Assembly (NCBI GenBank): GCA_905215275.1
Contig: CAJMPE010000018.1
Span: 1 to 17,005, forward strand
Source: an uncultured bacterium
GTDB lineage: Bacteria > Actinomycetota > Coriobacteriia > Coriobacteriales > Coriobacteriaceae
Direction: 5' to 3'
Length of the DNA stretch: 17,005 nucleotides
Of the stretch, positions 1 to 6,798 are shown piece by piece. The stretch's first letter is position 1, and every line of letters begins with the position of its first letter. The position numbers and the translations under genes are program-made. The notes under the pieces were generated by a model. It saw only the letters and a list, made by a program, of their open reading frames with translations, did not search any database and was not told where the DNA came from.

Positions 1-437
1 AACGGTGAACTTGGAGCACACCTGCAGCAGGCCGGCCAGGTCCATCGACAAAATCCAGTCGCCGTTGTGCACGATGGTGGTCTTCTCGGGATCCAGGATC
101 TTCATGGCCTGGCTCACGTAGGTCTCGGCATTGGCCTCGATCTGCTCCTGCGAAAGCTGCGGACGGGTGGAATTCTTGCCCGAAGGGTCGCCAATCAACG
201 CGGTACCGTTGCCGATGATGAGGGTGACGTTGTGGCCCAGGTCCTGGAACTGACGCATCTTGCGCAGCGGCACGGCGTGGCCCAGGTGCAGGTCGGGGCT
301 GGTGGGATCGACGCCGAGCTTGATGTTGAGGGGCTGTGATAATAGAGGCTGCTTGCGTCGATGATGCGCAGCGCGCGCACGATGATCTGCGCGGCGCCCG
401 AGGTGATGATACGCATTTGCTCGTCAACAGACAGCAT
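1..437 (-). pseudogene. tyrS: Tyrosyl-tRNA synthetase, 5' part, frame disrupted
   Basis: Tyrosine--tRNA ligase charges tRNA-Tyr in the cytoplasm. The ATG at 437 follows a strong AGGAGG (445-450) and opens with MLSVDEQMRIITSGAAQII. The homologous sequence then continues in another frame from position 333 (PLNIKLGVDPTSPD), with the class I HIGH-type motif as HLGH, then IGDPSGKNSTRPQLS, running off the window at base 1. From 437 to 333 is 104 nt, so the two halves are out of register. The first frame stops at about 195. The second frame has no ATG, GTG or TTG between its upstream stop (424-426) and position 333. The 47 nt between QII and PLN carry an imperfect repeat (GCGCAGATCATCG / GCGCATCATCG). 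The gene is normally essential, so a sequencing or assembly error, a strain-specific lesion or a second tyrS copy are all possible. The family is certain; whether the gene is functional is not. Confidence 0.8.
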
Positions 438-458
438 TGGGTATCCTCCTTTTGCTAT

Positions 459-485
459 AGCACCCTCGCCGAAAACGGCGGTGCT
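459..485 (-). other. Hairpin in the tyrS leader
   Basis: On the minus strand AGCACC-GCCG, loop TTTT, CGGC-GAG-GGTGCT can fold into 10 base pairs with a 3-nt bulge. It ends about 9 nt before the tyrS Shine-Dalgarno. No U-tract follows, so it is not a typical terminator. It could be an RNA control element or a stabiliser of the U32/tyrS transcript. The pairing is seen directly; any role is inferred. Confidence 0.4.
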
Positions 486-533
486 GGAAGTCCATAAACT
501 CTCTTATGATAACAAACTGACGCGACGCAGCAC

Positions 534-2510
534 CTACGACAGGAAAATCCTCGTCCTGCCGCATGCGTCAACAGCGACCGGCAGGCGCGTACCGTCACGT
601 TCAACTAAATAGCGCGTTTGCCGACGACGTGAGCAGTCGCGGCAATGGACCTGCCCCGTCGCATCGGTGGCGCAAACACCCTCGGCGGTCAGCAGGCAGT
701 GCTCGCACACCATGAGCTCGGGACGGTCGGCGTCGACCGGACCCAAGACGCCGGGTTCAGCAGCCAGCTCGGCAATACACTCCCTATCATTGCTGAGCAA
801 CTCGGCAGGCAAGTATACCCACCTCGCGCCAAGCCCGCGCAGCCAGGCAAGCGTGGCCCGATTGGCGCAGAACACCGGCGCCGCCACGTCAAACGTCATG
901 CCCAGCTCGCGAGCCATCGCCACCTGCCCCAGGTTGCGGCAAACAATACGCCCGGCACGTTGCATAAGCGCTCGAGTCCGCTCGGCGTCGCCTGCGCGGC
1001 ACACTTCGTCGAGCACCACCGTCGCATCGGACAGATCCCACTCATCGCGCGGATCCAAATCCATCAGCTCCCAGGCAAAGACCATACGAGCAAAAGCCTC
1101 ATGCTTTGCCGGCTCCGCCGGCCTCGCCAACTCCGTCGGTACATCGCCATCTGCCAGAACGCCCTCAAACGGCAGCACCTCAACGGACTGCTCAGCAGGC
1201 GCGACCGCATCTGCCTCGACCCGTATGCGCTCCAACACCGTTGCCGTCTGCCCCAGCACGCCGGCACTGCGAATCAGATAGACCTCGCAGCCCGCGTCCA
1301 CCTTGCGTTTGCAATGCACGACGATGCGCTCTCCCGCAGCGGCATCCACGGGGCAAGGCACCTGTGGCCAGCGCTTGGGCACATCGGGACGCGCGTCGGC
1401 ACCCGGGTAAAATCGGATCTCGAGCGTATCGCCCGCCGCCACGGCGGCATCAAGCTCAACCGTCACCTCTTCGTGACCCACCGCCACCAAGTGGCCCACG
1501 CGCACGCCCTGGTTGATCGCGCGCTCAAAGCTCATGAGCTCGGCGCCCGAACGACCCCGCAGATACGCATCGGTAAAGCCGCGGTTGAACGACCTTCCCA
1601 GCTCGCGCTCAAGCGCCGGCACCGCATCGGCATCCCATGTGCCGTCGCGCAGCATATCGAGCGCCCGACGCCACACCCTCACCACGTTAAAGACGTAGTC
1701 GGGATTCTTCATGCGGCCCTCGATCTTGAGCGATGCCACGCCGGCGGCAACAAGCTCGGGCAGATGCGCGATGCCCAGATAGTCACGCGGACAAAGCAGG
1801 CGATCCCCTTCGACAGCGACAACACTCTGCCCCGCCTCGTCCACCAAGTCATAGGATAGACGGCACGGTTGCGTGCAATCACCGCGCATCGCAGAGCGGC
1901 CACGTCGAAGGGCAGAGAACCCGCACGCACCCGAGTATCCAATGCAAATAGCGCCGTGACAGAACACCTCGATGGGCACGCCAGTAGCGCAAAGCGTCTC
2001 AATTTCCGCCACGCTCAGCTCGCGCGCAGTCGTCACGCGCTCAACGCCCAACTCCTTGGCAGCCAACTGCACGGCACCCTCGCTATGAGCGCCCGCCTGA
2101 GTGGACAGGTGAATCTCGACCCCCGGAATCGCCGCACGAAGCGCACAGGCCAGCCCGGCATCGGCCACAATCAACGCATCGGCACCCAACGCATGCGCAT
2201 ACGCCCCCAACGCCACGGCGTCGGCAAGCTCATCATCGAACACGAACACGTTGAGCGTCACGTACACACGCACGCCATGGGCATGGGCCACGGCACAACC
2301 GCGCGCGAACTCATCATCGCTAAAGCCATGCGCGCTCACTCGAGCGTTGAATCCGTCCAGCCCCGCATAGATGGCATCGGCACCCGCCGCAATCGCCGCG
2401 AGCATCTGGTCAAGTCCGCCAGCAGGCGCCAGCAGTTCGGGCAGCGCCACTTCAGCCGCCGCCAACTCGCTTTCGCATTGTCCGCTCGATTCCATCGGCC
2501 GAATCGCCAT
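534..2510 (-). CDS. U32 family protein (TrhP/RlhA-like)
   Basis: This is a 658-residue member of peptidase family U32, close in length to E. coli RlhA. Characterised relatives (TrhP, RlhA, UbiU) act in tRNA, rRNA or quinone hydroxylation and several carry an iron-sulfur cluster; proteolysis is doubtful. The N-terminal barrel starts with PELLAPAGG (24-32) and AGADAIYAG (42-50). The family signature spans 181-216 (FCHGAICIGYSGACG, then DCTQPCR), with cysteines at 184, 189, 196, 212, 216 and 240, followed by LKIEGRMKNPDYV (261-273). The C-terminus adds a cysteine cluster (C602, C605, C613, C623, C626) resembling a zinc ribbon. I chose the ATG at 2510 because AAGGAG lies 8 nt upstream; a TTG at 2528 is in frame but poorly placed. 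tyrS lies 97 bp downstream on the same strand. RNA modification is the likeliest role, but the substrate is unknown. Confidence 0.9.
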   Translation of the reverse strand: MAIRPMESSGQCESELAAAEVALPELLAPAGGLDQMLAAIAAGADAIYAGLDGFNARVSAHGFSDDEFARGCAVAHAHGVRVYVTLNVFVFDDELADAVALGAYAHALGADALIVADAGLACALRAAIPGVEIHLSTQAGAHSEGAVQLAAKELGVERVTTARELSVAEIETLCATGVPIEVFCHGAICIGYSGACGFSALRRGRSAMRGDCTQPCRLSYDLVDEAGQSVVAVEGDRLLCPRDYLGIAHLPELVAAGVASLKIEGRMKNPDYVFNVVRVWRRALDMLRDGTWDADAVPALERELGRSFNRGFTDAYLRGRSGAELMSFERAINQGVRVGHLVAVGHEEVTVELDAAVAAGDTLEIRFYPGADARPDVPKRWPQVPCPVDAAAGERIVVHCKRKVDAGCEVYLIRSAGVLGQTATVLERIRVEADAVAPAEQSVEVLPFEGVLADGDVPTELARPAEPAKHEAFARMVFAWELMDLDPRDEWDLSDATVVLDEVCRAGDAERTRALMQRAGRIVCRNLGQVAMARELGMTFDVAAPVFCANRATLAWLRGLGARWVYLPAELLSNDRECIAELAAEPGVLGPVDADRPELMVCEHCLLTAEGVCATDATGQVHCRDCSRRRQTRYLVERDGTRLPVAVDACGRTRIFLS

Positions 2511-2671
2511 CGGTAAACTCCTTGCCAAGGTGTGCTTTCACTCTGAAAATTGCTGCCAACCAGCATACACGAGGCCCCGCATGCCCCGATTGGTTTATCG
2601 TGTAATAACTTATGTCCATCCTGCCCGGTAGCATACCTGCCGCCTGGCACGACATACCTGGAGGTCAATAT

Positions 2672-4849
2672 ATGGGTCCTCGCCAACGACAGGGGCGCGG
2701 TCGCTCTAAGACGCATGCCCTTCCCATGATCTTGCTCTCGTTTTTGGGCTTTCTGCTTATCGCGGGCGTAGCGTTTGGCATCGGCATGATCGGCAACGTC
2801 AACCGCTGGCTGTCCGATCTGCCCGACTACACCGATGCCAACGCGTATCTGGTGAGCGAGCCCACCGACATCGTCGACTGCAACGGCAATACCATTGCGA
2901 GTTTCTACACGCAAAACCGCAAGTCCATCACCAAGGACCAAGTGTCCCCGTACGTGCTGCAGGGCACCGTCGACGTTGAGGACGAGCGCTTCTACGAGCA
3001 TGGCGGCATCGACCTCTGGGGCATTGCACGCGCATCGGTGGCAACCCTCACCGGCGGCCACGAGGGCGCATCGACCATCACCCAGCAGTTGGTTCGCAAC
3101 ACCATCTTGCAGGAGGAACAATTCGACTCGACCATCGAGCGTAAGGTGCGCGAGGCCTATATCGCCATCAAGATGGAGGATATGTACTCCAAAGACGAGA
3201 TCCTCATGATGTACCTCAACACCATCTACTACGGCCATGGAGCATATGGCATCGAGGCCGCCGCCGAGACCTATCTGTCCAAAACCGCCGCCGACCTCAC
3301 CCTGAGCGAGGCCGCGCTGCTCATCGGCCTTCCCAACTCGCCCTCGCAGTACGACCCCACGGTTAATCCCGACTTGGCGCTGTCCCGCCGCAATAAGGTT
3401 CTGGACAACATGCTGCGTCTGGGCCACATCACGCAGGAAGAGCACGATGCCGCACAGGCTGAGCCCATCACGCTTAACGTGACCGAGATTTCGAGCAGTG
3501 GCGTCGATGTGTATTCTCAGCCCTACTTTGTCTCCTACGTTAAGCAGCTGCTTGAGCAGGAGTTCTCCACCGACGTGCTCTTTAAGGGCGGTCTGACCGT
3601 CAAGACCACTATCGACCCCACCATGCAGCAGGTGGCCGAGGAGGCTGTGCGCTCGCAGCTCGACACGCTTTCGCTCGACGGCCTGGACATGGGCATGGTC
3701 GTCGTTGACCCCAAGACCGGCTACATCAAGTGCATGGTAGGCGGCTACGACTACAACGCCGATGAGAATCACGTGAACCACGCTACGGCAAAGCGCCCCG
3801 TGGGCTCCACGTTTAAGGCCTTTACGCTGGCAACTGCCATCCAAAACGGTATGAACCCCAACGTCACCCTCAACTGCAACTCGCCGCTCAAGGCCAAGGG
3901 CACCACGACCGAGGTGCAAAACTACGCCAACCAAAGCTACGGCACCATCACGCTCAAGCAGGCGACGGCATACTCCTCCAACACCGGCTATATCCAGGTT
4001 GCAGAGGCCATCGGCAATAACAAGATCATGTCGCTCGTCAAGAAGCTCGGCATCGATCCCTCTAAGGACAATATCGAGGACGTTCCCGTCATGACGCTCG
4101 GCACCGGCTCCATCTCGCCGCTCGAGATGGCCGCGGCCTATGCCACGTTTGCCAACGGCGGTTACTATCGCCAGCCGATCGCCATCACCGAGATTGATTC
4201 GCGAACTGGCTCGGTACTGTACCAGCACACCGATAACCCCTCGCAGGTGCTCTCCACCGGCGAGGCCGCGGCAGTGACCGACGTCCTGACCGGCGTCATG
4301 CAGGGCAGCGGCACGGGTGCCGCCGGCGCTCTGAGTGTGAACCAGCCCTATGCCGGCAAGACAGGTACCACCGACAACACCCCCAACCTGTGGTTCTGCG
4401 GCTATACCCCGCAGCTGGCATGCGCCCTGTGGACCGGCTACTCCGCAGGTGAGATTCCCATCCAAAAGTACGGCACGGACCTGCTGGGCGACAGCACTAA
4501 CCTGCCCGTCTTTAAGAAGTTCATGAACACCGTCCTTGCCGGCACCGAGCGCGAGGAGTTCCCGACCGGAACGGCCCCCACGTATAAGAACAACAACGTC
4601 TGGAAGTTCTACGGCACCTACAACACCAAGAAGACGGAGAACGACGACAAGGACGAGAACGAGGACGAAGAGGAAACCACCACGACTACGACCACGACCA
4701 CCGAGACCACGGGCGGCAGCACCACGGGTGGCACCGGAACGACCGGCGGCTCGACCGGCGGCGACGGTAGCGGTGGCGAAGACGGCGGCGAGGGCGGTTC
4801 CCCCACTCCAACGCCTACACCCACGCCCGATCCCTCTACGGGTCAGTAG
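2672..4849 (+). CDS. Class A penicillin-binding protein (bifunctional peptidoglycan synthase)
   Basis: This 725-residue enzyme polymerises lipid II into glycan and cross-links the stem peptides at the outer membrane face. A short basic cytoplasmic tail is followed by one membrane anchor (about 17-41). The GT51 glycosyltransferase has EDERFYEHGG with the predicted catalytic E103, GASTITQQLVRN (132-143), RKVREA (157-162) and MMYLNTIYYGHGAYG (179-193). The transpeptidase has SxxK as S379-T-F-K382, SxN as S435-S-N437 and KTG at 563-565, so both activities look intact. After about residue 655 comes an acidic stretch, then a low-complexity Thr- and Gly-rich tail ending in Pro-Thr repeats. The ATG at 2672 has GGAGGT 7 nt upstream; the frame extends 20 codons further but without a good ribosome binding site. 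It is the only plus-strand gene here, divergent from the U32 gene and followed by its own terminator. Confidence 0.95.
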   Translation: MGPRQRQGRGRSKTHALPMILLSFLGFLLIAGVAFGIGMIGNVNRWLSDLPDYTDANAYLVSEPTDIVDCNGNTIASFYTQNRKSITKDQVSPYVLQGTVDVEDERFYEHGGIDLWGIARASVATLTGGHEGASTITQQLVRNTILQEEQFDSTIERKVREAYIAIKMEDMYSKDEILMMYLNTIYYGHGAYGIEAAAETYLSKTAADLTLSEAALLIGLPNSPSQYDPTVNPDLALSRRNKVLDNMLRLGHITQEEHDAAQAEPITLNVTEISSSGVDVYSQPYFVSYVKQLLEQEFSTDVLFKGGLTVKTTIDPTMQQVAEEAVRSQLDTLSLDGLDMGMVVVDPKTGYIKCMVGGYDYNADENHVNHATAKRPVGSTFKAFTLATAIQNGMNPNVTLNCNSPLKAKGTTTEVQNYANQSYGTITLKQATAYSSNTGYIQVAEAIGNNKIMSLVKKLGIDPSKDNIEDVPVMTLGTGSISPLEMAAAYATFANGGYYRQPIAITEIDSRTGSVLYQHTDNPSQVLSTGEAAAVTDVLTGVMQGSGTGAAGALSVNQPYAGKTGTTDNTPNLWFCGYTPQLACALWTGYSAGEIPIQKYGTDLLGDSTNLPVFKKFMNTVLAGTEREEFPTGTAPTYKNNNVWKFYGTYNTKKTENDDKDENEDEEETTTTTTTTTETTGGSTTGGTGTTGGSTGGDGSGGEDGGEGGSPTPTPTPTPDPSTGQ

Positions 4850-4870
4850 GCACCCAGCCATAGCCAATCA

Positions 4871-4911
4871 AAGGCGCCCGAGCAGATACAAAGCTGCTCG
4901 GGCGCCTTTTT
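4871..4911 (+). terminator. Rho-independent terminator of the PBP gene
   Basis: A perfect 15-bp stem (4871-4885 with 4894-4908) closes an 8-nt loop and runs into TTTTT ending at 4911. It begins 22 nt after the PBP stop codon and is the strongest hairpin in the window. Confidence 0.93.
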
Positions 4912-4953
4912 GTCACGAGAAACCTCGCACGCGCCTCAACACGATACGGCAAT

Positions 4954-4984
4954 AAAAAAAGGGCGCCGACCATCGTCGACGCCC
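4954..4984 (-). terminator. Rho-independent terminator of argR
   Basis: Read on the minus strand, the arms GGGCG-x-CGAC and GTCG-x-CGCCC (4961-4984) pair with one mismatch around a 4-nt loop, followed by seven T (4960-4954). It lies 43 bp beyond the argR stop and faces the PBP terminator, so the two convergent genes each have their own stop. Confidence 0.85.
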
Positions 4985-5026
4985 CCTTACAAGGCTCTGT
5001 AGCCGCCTGCACGACGCGGTTCTCGC

Positions 5027-5464
5027 CTACTTGCGAGAGTTGCTCAGCTTGTTAATCAGCGCCTCCAGGCGCTCGCCATCCTCGGCGGTCTGAGCGATAA
5101 CCAAGATGGTGTCGTTACCGGCGAGCGAACCGAGCACGTCGGGCAGCTCGGCGGCATCGACCGCAGCGGCAATGCCCGAAGCGGTACCGGGCTGAGCCTT
5201 GATCATAACCAGGTTGTCGGTGCGCAGAACGCCCGTTACCAATTCGGAAACCATACGCTGCAGATGCAAGTCCTCGGCCAGGACATAGATACCCTCGGGA
5301 AGCTTGCGCAGCCCCATATCGGCAATGTCGCGCGAAACGGTCGCCTGCGTGCAATCAAACCCCATGGCACGGAGCTCGTCCACCAGCACACGCTGCGTGC
5401 GAACATCCTTGTTGCGCACGATATCTCTGATGGCATCCTGGCGCCCATTGCGTTTTTTAGCCAT
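5027..5464 (-). CDS. argR: Arginine repressor ArgR/AhrC
   Basis: This 145-residue regulator should form hexamers that repress arginine biosynthesis, and in some species activate arginine catabolism, in response to ligand. The N-terminal winged helix (about 8-62) contains TQATVSRDIADMGLRKL, with the usual Ser-Arg (44-45) of the recognition helix. The C-terminal oligomerisation domain has QPGTASGIAAAVD (91-103) and then LAGNDTI (114-120). Most ArgR proteins have GDDT here, and both aspartates contact arginine; this protein has Asn at 117 (codon AAC, 5114-5116). I chose the ATG at 5464 because GAGG precedes it by 8 nt; an in-frame upstream ATG at 5500 would start within an operator-like palindrome. 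It is a single gene with its own promoter region and terminator, and no arg biosynthesis gene is visible in the window. Confidence 0.96.
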   Translation of the reverse strand: MAKKRNGRQDAIRDIVRNKDVRTQRVLVDELRAMGFDCTQATVSRDIADMGLRKLPEGIYVLAEDLHLQRMVSELVTGVLRTDNLVMIKAQPGTASGIAAAVDAAELPDVLGSLAGNDTILVIAQTAEDGERLEALINKLSNSRK

Positions 5465-5494
5465 ACAAAACCTCACTCCATAGATGGCGGAGAC

Positions 5495-5513
5495 AATCAA
5501 TCAGTGATTGAAT
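5495..5513. promoter_or_regulatory. Operator-like palindrome upstream of argR
   Basis: TCAATCA-G-TGATTGA (5497-5511) is a perfect 7+7 inverted repeat with one central base, extended imperfectly to 5495-5513. It sits about 30-50 bp before the argR start, over the transcription start expected from the promoter at 5514-5543. This position suits a repressor site, possibly autoregulation. It does not closely match the ARG-box consensus, so the binding protein is uncertain. Confidence 0.45.
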
Positions 5514-5543
5514 AGTTTAGCGCTATTTGATGGTATTTGTGAA
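5514..5543 (-). promoter_or_regulatory. Predicted argR promoter
   Basis: On the minus strand TTCACA (5543-5538) and TAAACT (5519-5514) are separated by 18 nt, giving a plausible vegetative -35/-10 pair. The expected start point falls inside the palindrome at 5497-5511, and the 5' leader would be about 40 nt. The boxes are imperfect. Confidence 0.4.
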
Positions 5544-5555
5544 TAAGAACGCATT
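5538..5555. promoter_or_regulatory. Candidate ARG box overlapping the argR -35
   Basis: TGTGAATAAGAACGCATT agrees at 13 of 18 positions with the Bacillus AhrC consensus as I remember it (CATGAATAAAAATKCAAK), including an intact TGAAT half-site. It overlaps the predicted -35 element, where bound ArgR would block RNA polymerase. I made the match by eye, and the consensus for this phylum may differ. Confidence 0.35.
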
Positions 5556-5586
5556 TCGAAACAATTCCATGCAAGATTGTTTCGAA
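5555..5586 (-). terminator. Inverted repeat after the glycosyltransferase gene
   Basis: TTCGAAACAAT (5555-5565) and ATTGTTTCGAA (5576-5586) are perfect 11-bp arms around a 10-nt spacer. The repeat begins 10 bp after the glycosyltransferase stop codon, where a transcript-end hairpin is expected. Only a mixed sequence (ATGCGTTCTTATTC) follows on the minus strand, so as an intrinsic terminator it would be weak. A protein-binding site upstream of argR is the alternative. Confidence 0.5.
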
Positions 5587-5596
5587 CATAGCCGTC

Positions 5597-6661
5597 TTAA
5601 GCAGTTTTGACGCCCGTCCGGTTAAAAAAAGCGGCCAGGTGCGTATACATCACGCAACGCGCAGGCTTGGCACTGGCAATCGGTCCAAACAACAGGCCGA
5701 GTCCACGATGGTTATCCTTGAGTGCCGCGGCCATCTGACGAGTTCGAGATGCTTCGAGCATATCACGCATTCGAGCGGAACGCTCGATTGAAGAAACCCC
5801 ATGCGGGCTCAAGCACAAATTTTCGATGCAGGCGACCAGCCCGGCGAAGTAAAACATATGGCTCGCAACCTTTAGCTGCGTGTCACCGCTCACCTCTGCA
5901 AGCGAATCGGTAAGCTCGTCGAGCGCCCGGGCGTCATCGGTCAGCTTGGCAAACAATGTGGGGTCAAAAGCATCTGTAAGCCGTGGCGCCACCGCATGGA
6001 AACAGGCGCCACCGCACCCGGATATGCGTTGCGCCTGCGAAAGGGCGCATGTCATAAACCCAATCGAGCGAAGCGCACGGTCGCGCGACAAACACGTCTC
6101 AAACAACGAGCGGCTGTACATCACACCGGAAGTCTGGGCAATCAGGCCGCCGGAAATCATCTGAGACAGACCAGCCGCCAATGAAGCACGGTCATCGATC
6201 GCAAGAGAGGTTGCATCCAGTACGCGCGAATGGCGCTCACGATGAGCATCGTAGCGGTCGAGCGATGCCGTGGGAATCACCATGTCTGCCGCAGCATCGC
6301 ACGCAACATCGACCATCTTGGAAAGGGACTGTGGGGCAAACCACTCGTCGGCGTTCATGGCAACAATCTGCGAACCACGCGAGGCGGCAAAACCGGCCTT
6401 GAGACATGCTCCGTGCGCCGAATCCTCGACGTCAATCAAATCGATGTGAATATCCCTGCCTGCGGCAACTTCGAGCGAATGGCGCACGCCCGGCGTAACG
6501 TCGCGACAAACCACGACAATTTGCAGGTCATAGAGGTCTTGGTTCTGGACGCTCTCGAGCGCGCGCATCGCATAGCTGGGCGAACCCTCAACAATAAGGA
6601 TCACCGAAAGTCGCGGATGCGAACCACGTCGAACCAAGTTTTCCGTCCTCTCGACAGCCAC
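5597..6661 (-). CDS. Divergent family 2-like glycosyltransferase
   Basis: This protein of up to 354 residues has a GT-A-like N-terminal half. RLSVILIVEGSPSYAMRALE (17-36) and DLQIVVV (45-51) resemble the start of GT2 enzymes, and HGACLKAGFAASRGSQIVAM (83-102) matches the nucleotide-sugar region before the metal-binding motif. Where GT2 enzymes carry DxD there is N103-A-D-E, so one metal ligand is replaced. The C-terminal half (about 190-354) has no motif I recognise and no clear membrane segment. A role in a cell-surface glycan is inferred; donor, acceptor and activity are unknown. The start is uncertain: GTG at 6661 has a poor ribosome binding site, whereas TTG at 6637 has AGAGGA about 8 nt upstream and costs only eight residues. 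It lies downstream of truA on the same strand, separated by 137 bp of possible control sequence. Confidence 0.72.
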   Translation of the reverse strand: MAVERTENLVRRGSHPRLSVILIVEGSPSYAMRALESVQNQDLYDLQIVVVCRDVTPGVRHSLEVAAGRDIHIDLIDVEDSAHGACLKAGFAASRGSQIVAMNADEWFAPQSLSKMVDVACDAAADMVIPTASLDRYDAHRERHSRVLDATSLAIDDRASLAAGLSQMISGGLIAQTSGVMYSRSLFETCLSRDRALRSIGFMTCALSQAQRISGCGGACFHAVAPRLTDAFDPTLFAKLTDDARALDELTDSLAEVSGDTQLKVASHMFYFAGLVACIENLCLSPHGVSSIERSARMRDMLEASRTRQMAAALKDNHRGLGLLFGPIASAKPARCVMYTHLAAFFNRTGVKTA

Positions 6662-6717
6662 AAATCAAACCGTCGTTCATGGTACACCCGGGCTATAAAA
6701 GCAACGAGCCGCCTAAC

Positions 6718-6746
6718 ATGTTGCACGCCAAGAACAGATGTTGCAC
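6718..6746. repeat. Two ATGTTGCAC direct repeats at 20-bp spacing
   Basis: ATGTTGCAC occurs at 6718-6726 and again at 6738-6746, so identical 9-mers are repeated two helical turns apart. A 13-nt palindrome (CACATA-G-TATGTG) follows at 6759-6771. Both lie between the truA stop and the glycosyltransferase start. The arrangement is typical of an activator or repressor binding region; a weak TATAGC -10-like box follows on the minus strand. Function is inferred from position only. Confidence 0.45.
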
Positions 6747-6798
6747 ACGCGCAGCTCACACATAGTATGTGCCAGGTACGGACGCGCCGAGCACTCCC

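Noticed and set aside
438..533. A T-box riboswitch upstream of tyrS
   Set aside because: The gap is only 96 bp and I see no T-box sequence, specifier loop or antiterminator, only a single hairpin without a U-tract.
645..1859. A 404-codon open frame on the plus strand opposite the U32 gene
   Set aside because: It shows His/Arg/Ala-rich shadow composition with no recognisable domain, and it lies fully within a well-supported gene on the other strand.
2612..2671. An upstream 20-codon extension of the PBP
   Set aside because: The ATG at 2612 lacks a Shine-Dalgarno, while the ATG at 2672 has GGAGGT at ideal spacing directly before the basic tail and membrane anchor.
2511..2671. Divergent promoters between the U32 and PBP genes
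   Set aside because: Both genes probably have promoters here, but no -35/-10 pair with acceptable spacing stood out on either strand, so I report none.
2336..4867. An 843-codon open frame on the minus strand opposite the PBP gene
   Set aside because: It mirrors the PBP gene, whose motifs are unmistakable, and its composition is low-complexity Gly/Val/Leu. Long antisense frames are expected opposite GC-rich codon-biased genes. It also runs on into the U32 gene in a different frame.
5465..5500. A 12-codon upstream extension of argR
   Set aside because: The upstream ATG lies inside the palindrome near the predicted transcription start, and the extra residues are not typical of ArgR; the ATG at 5464 has a suitable ribosome binding site.
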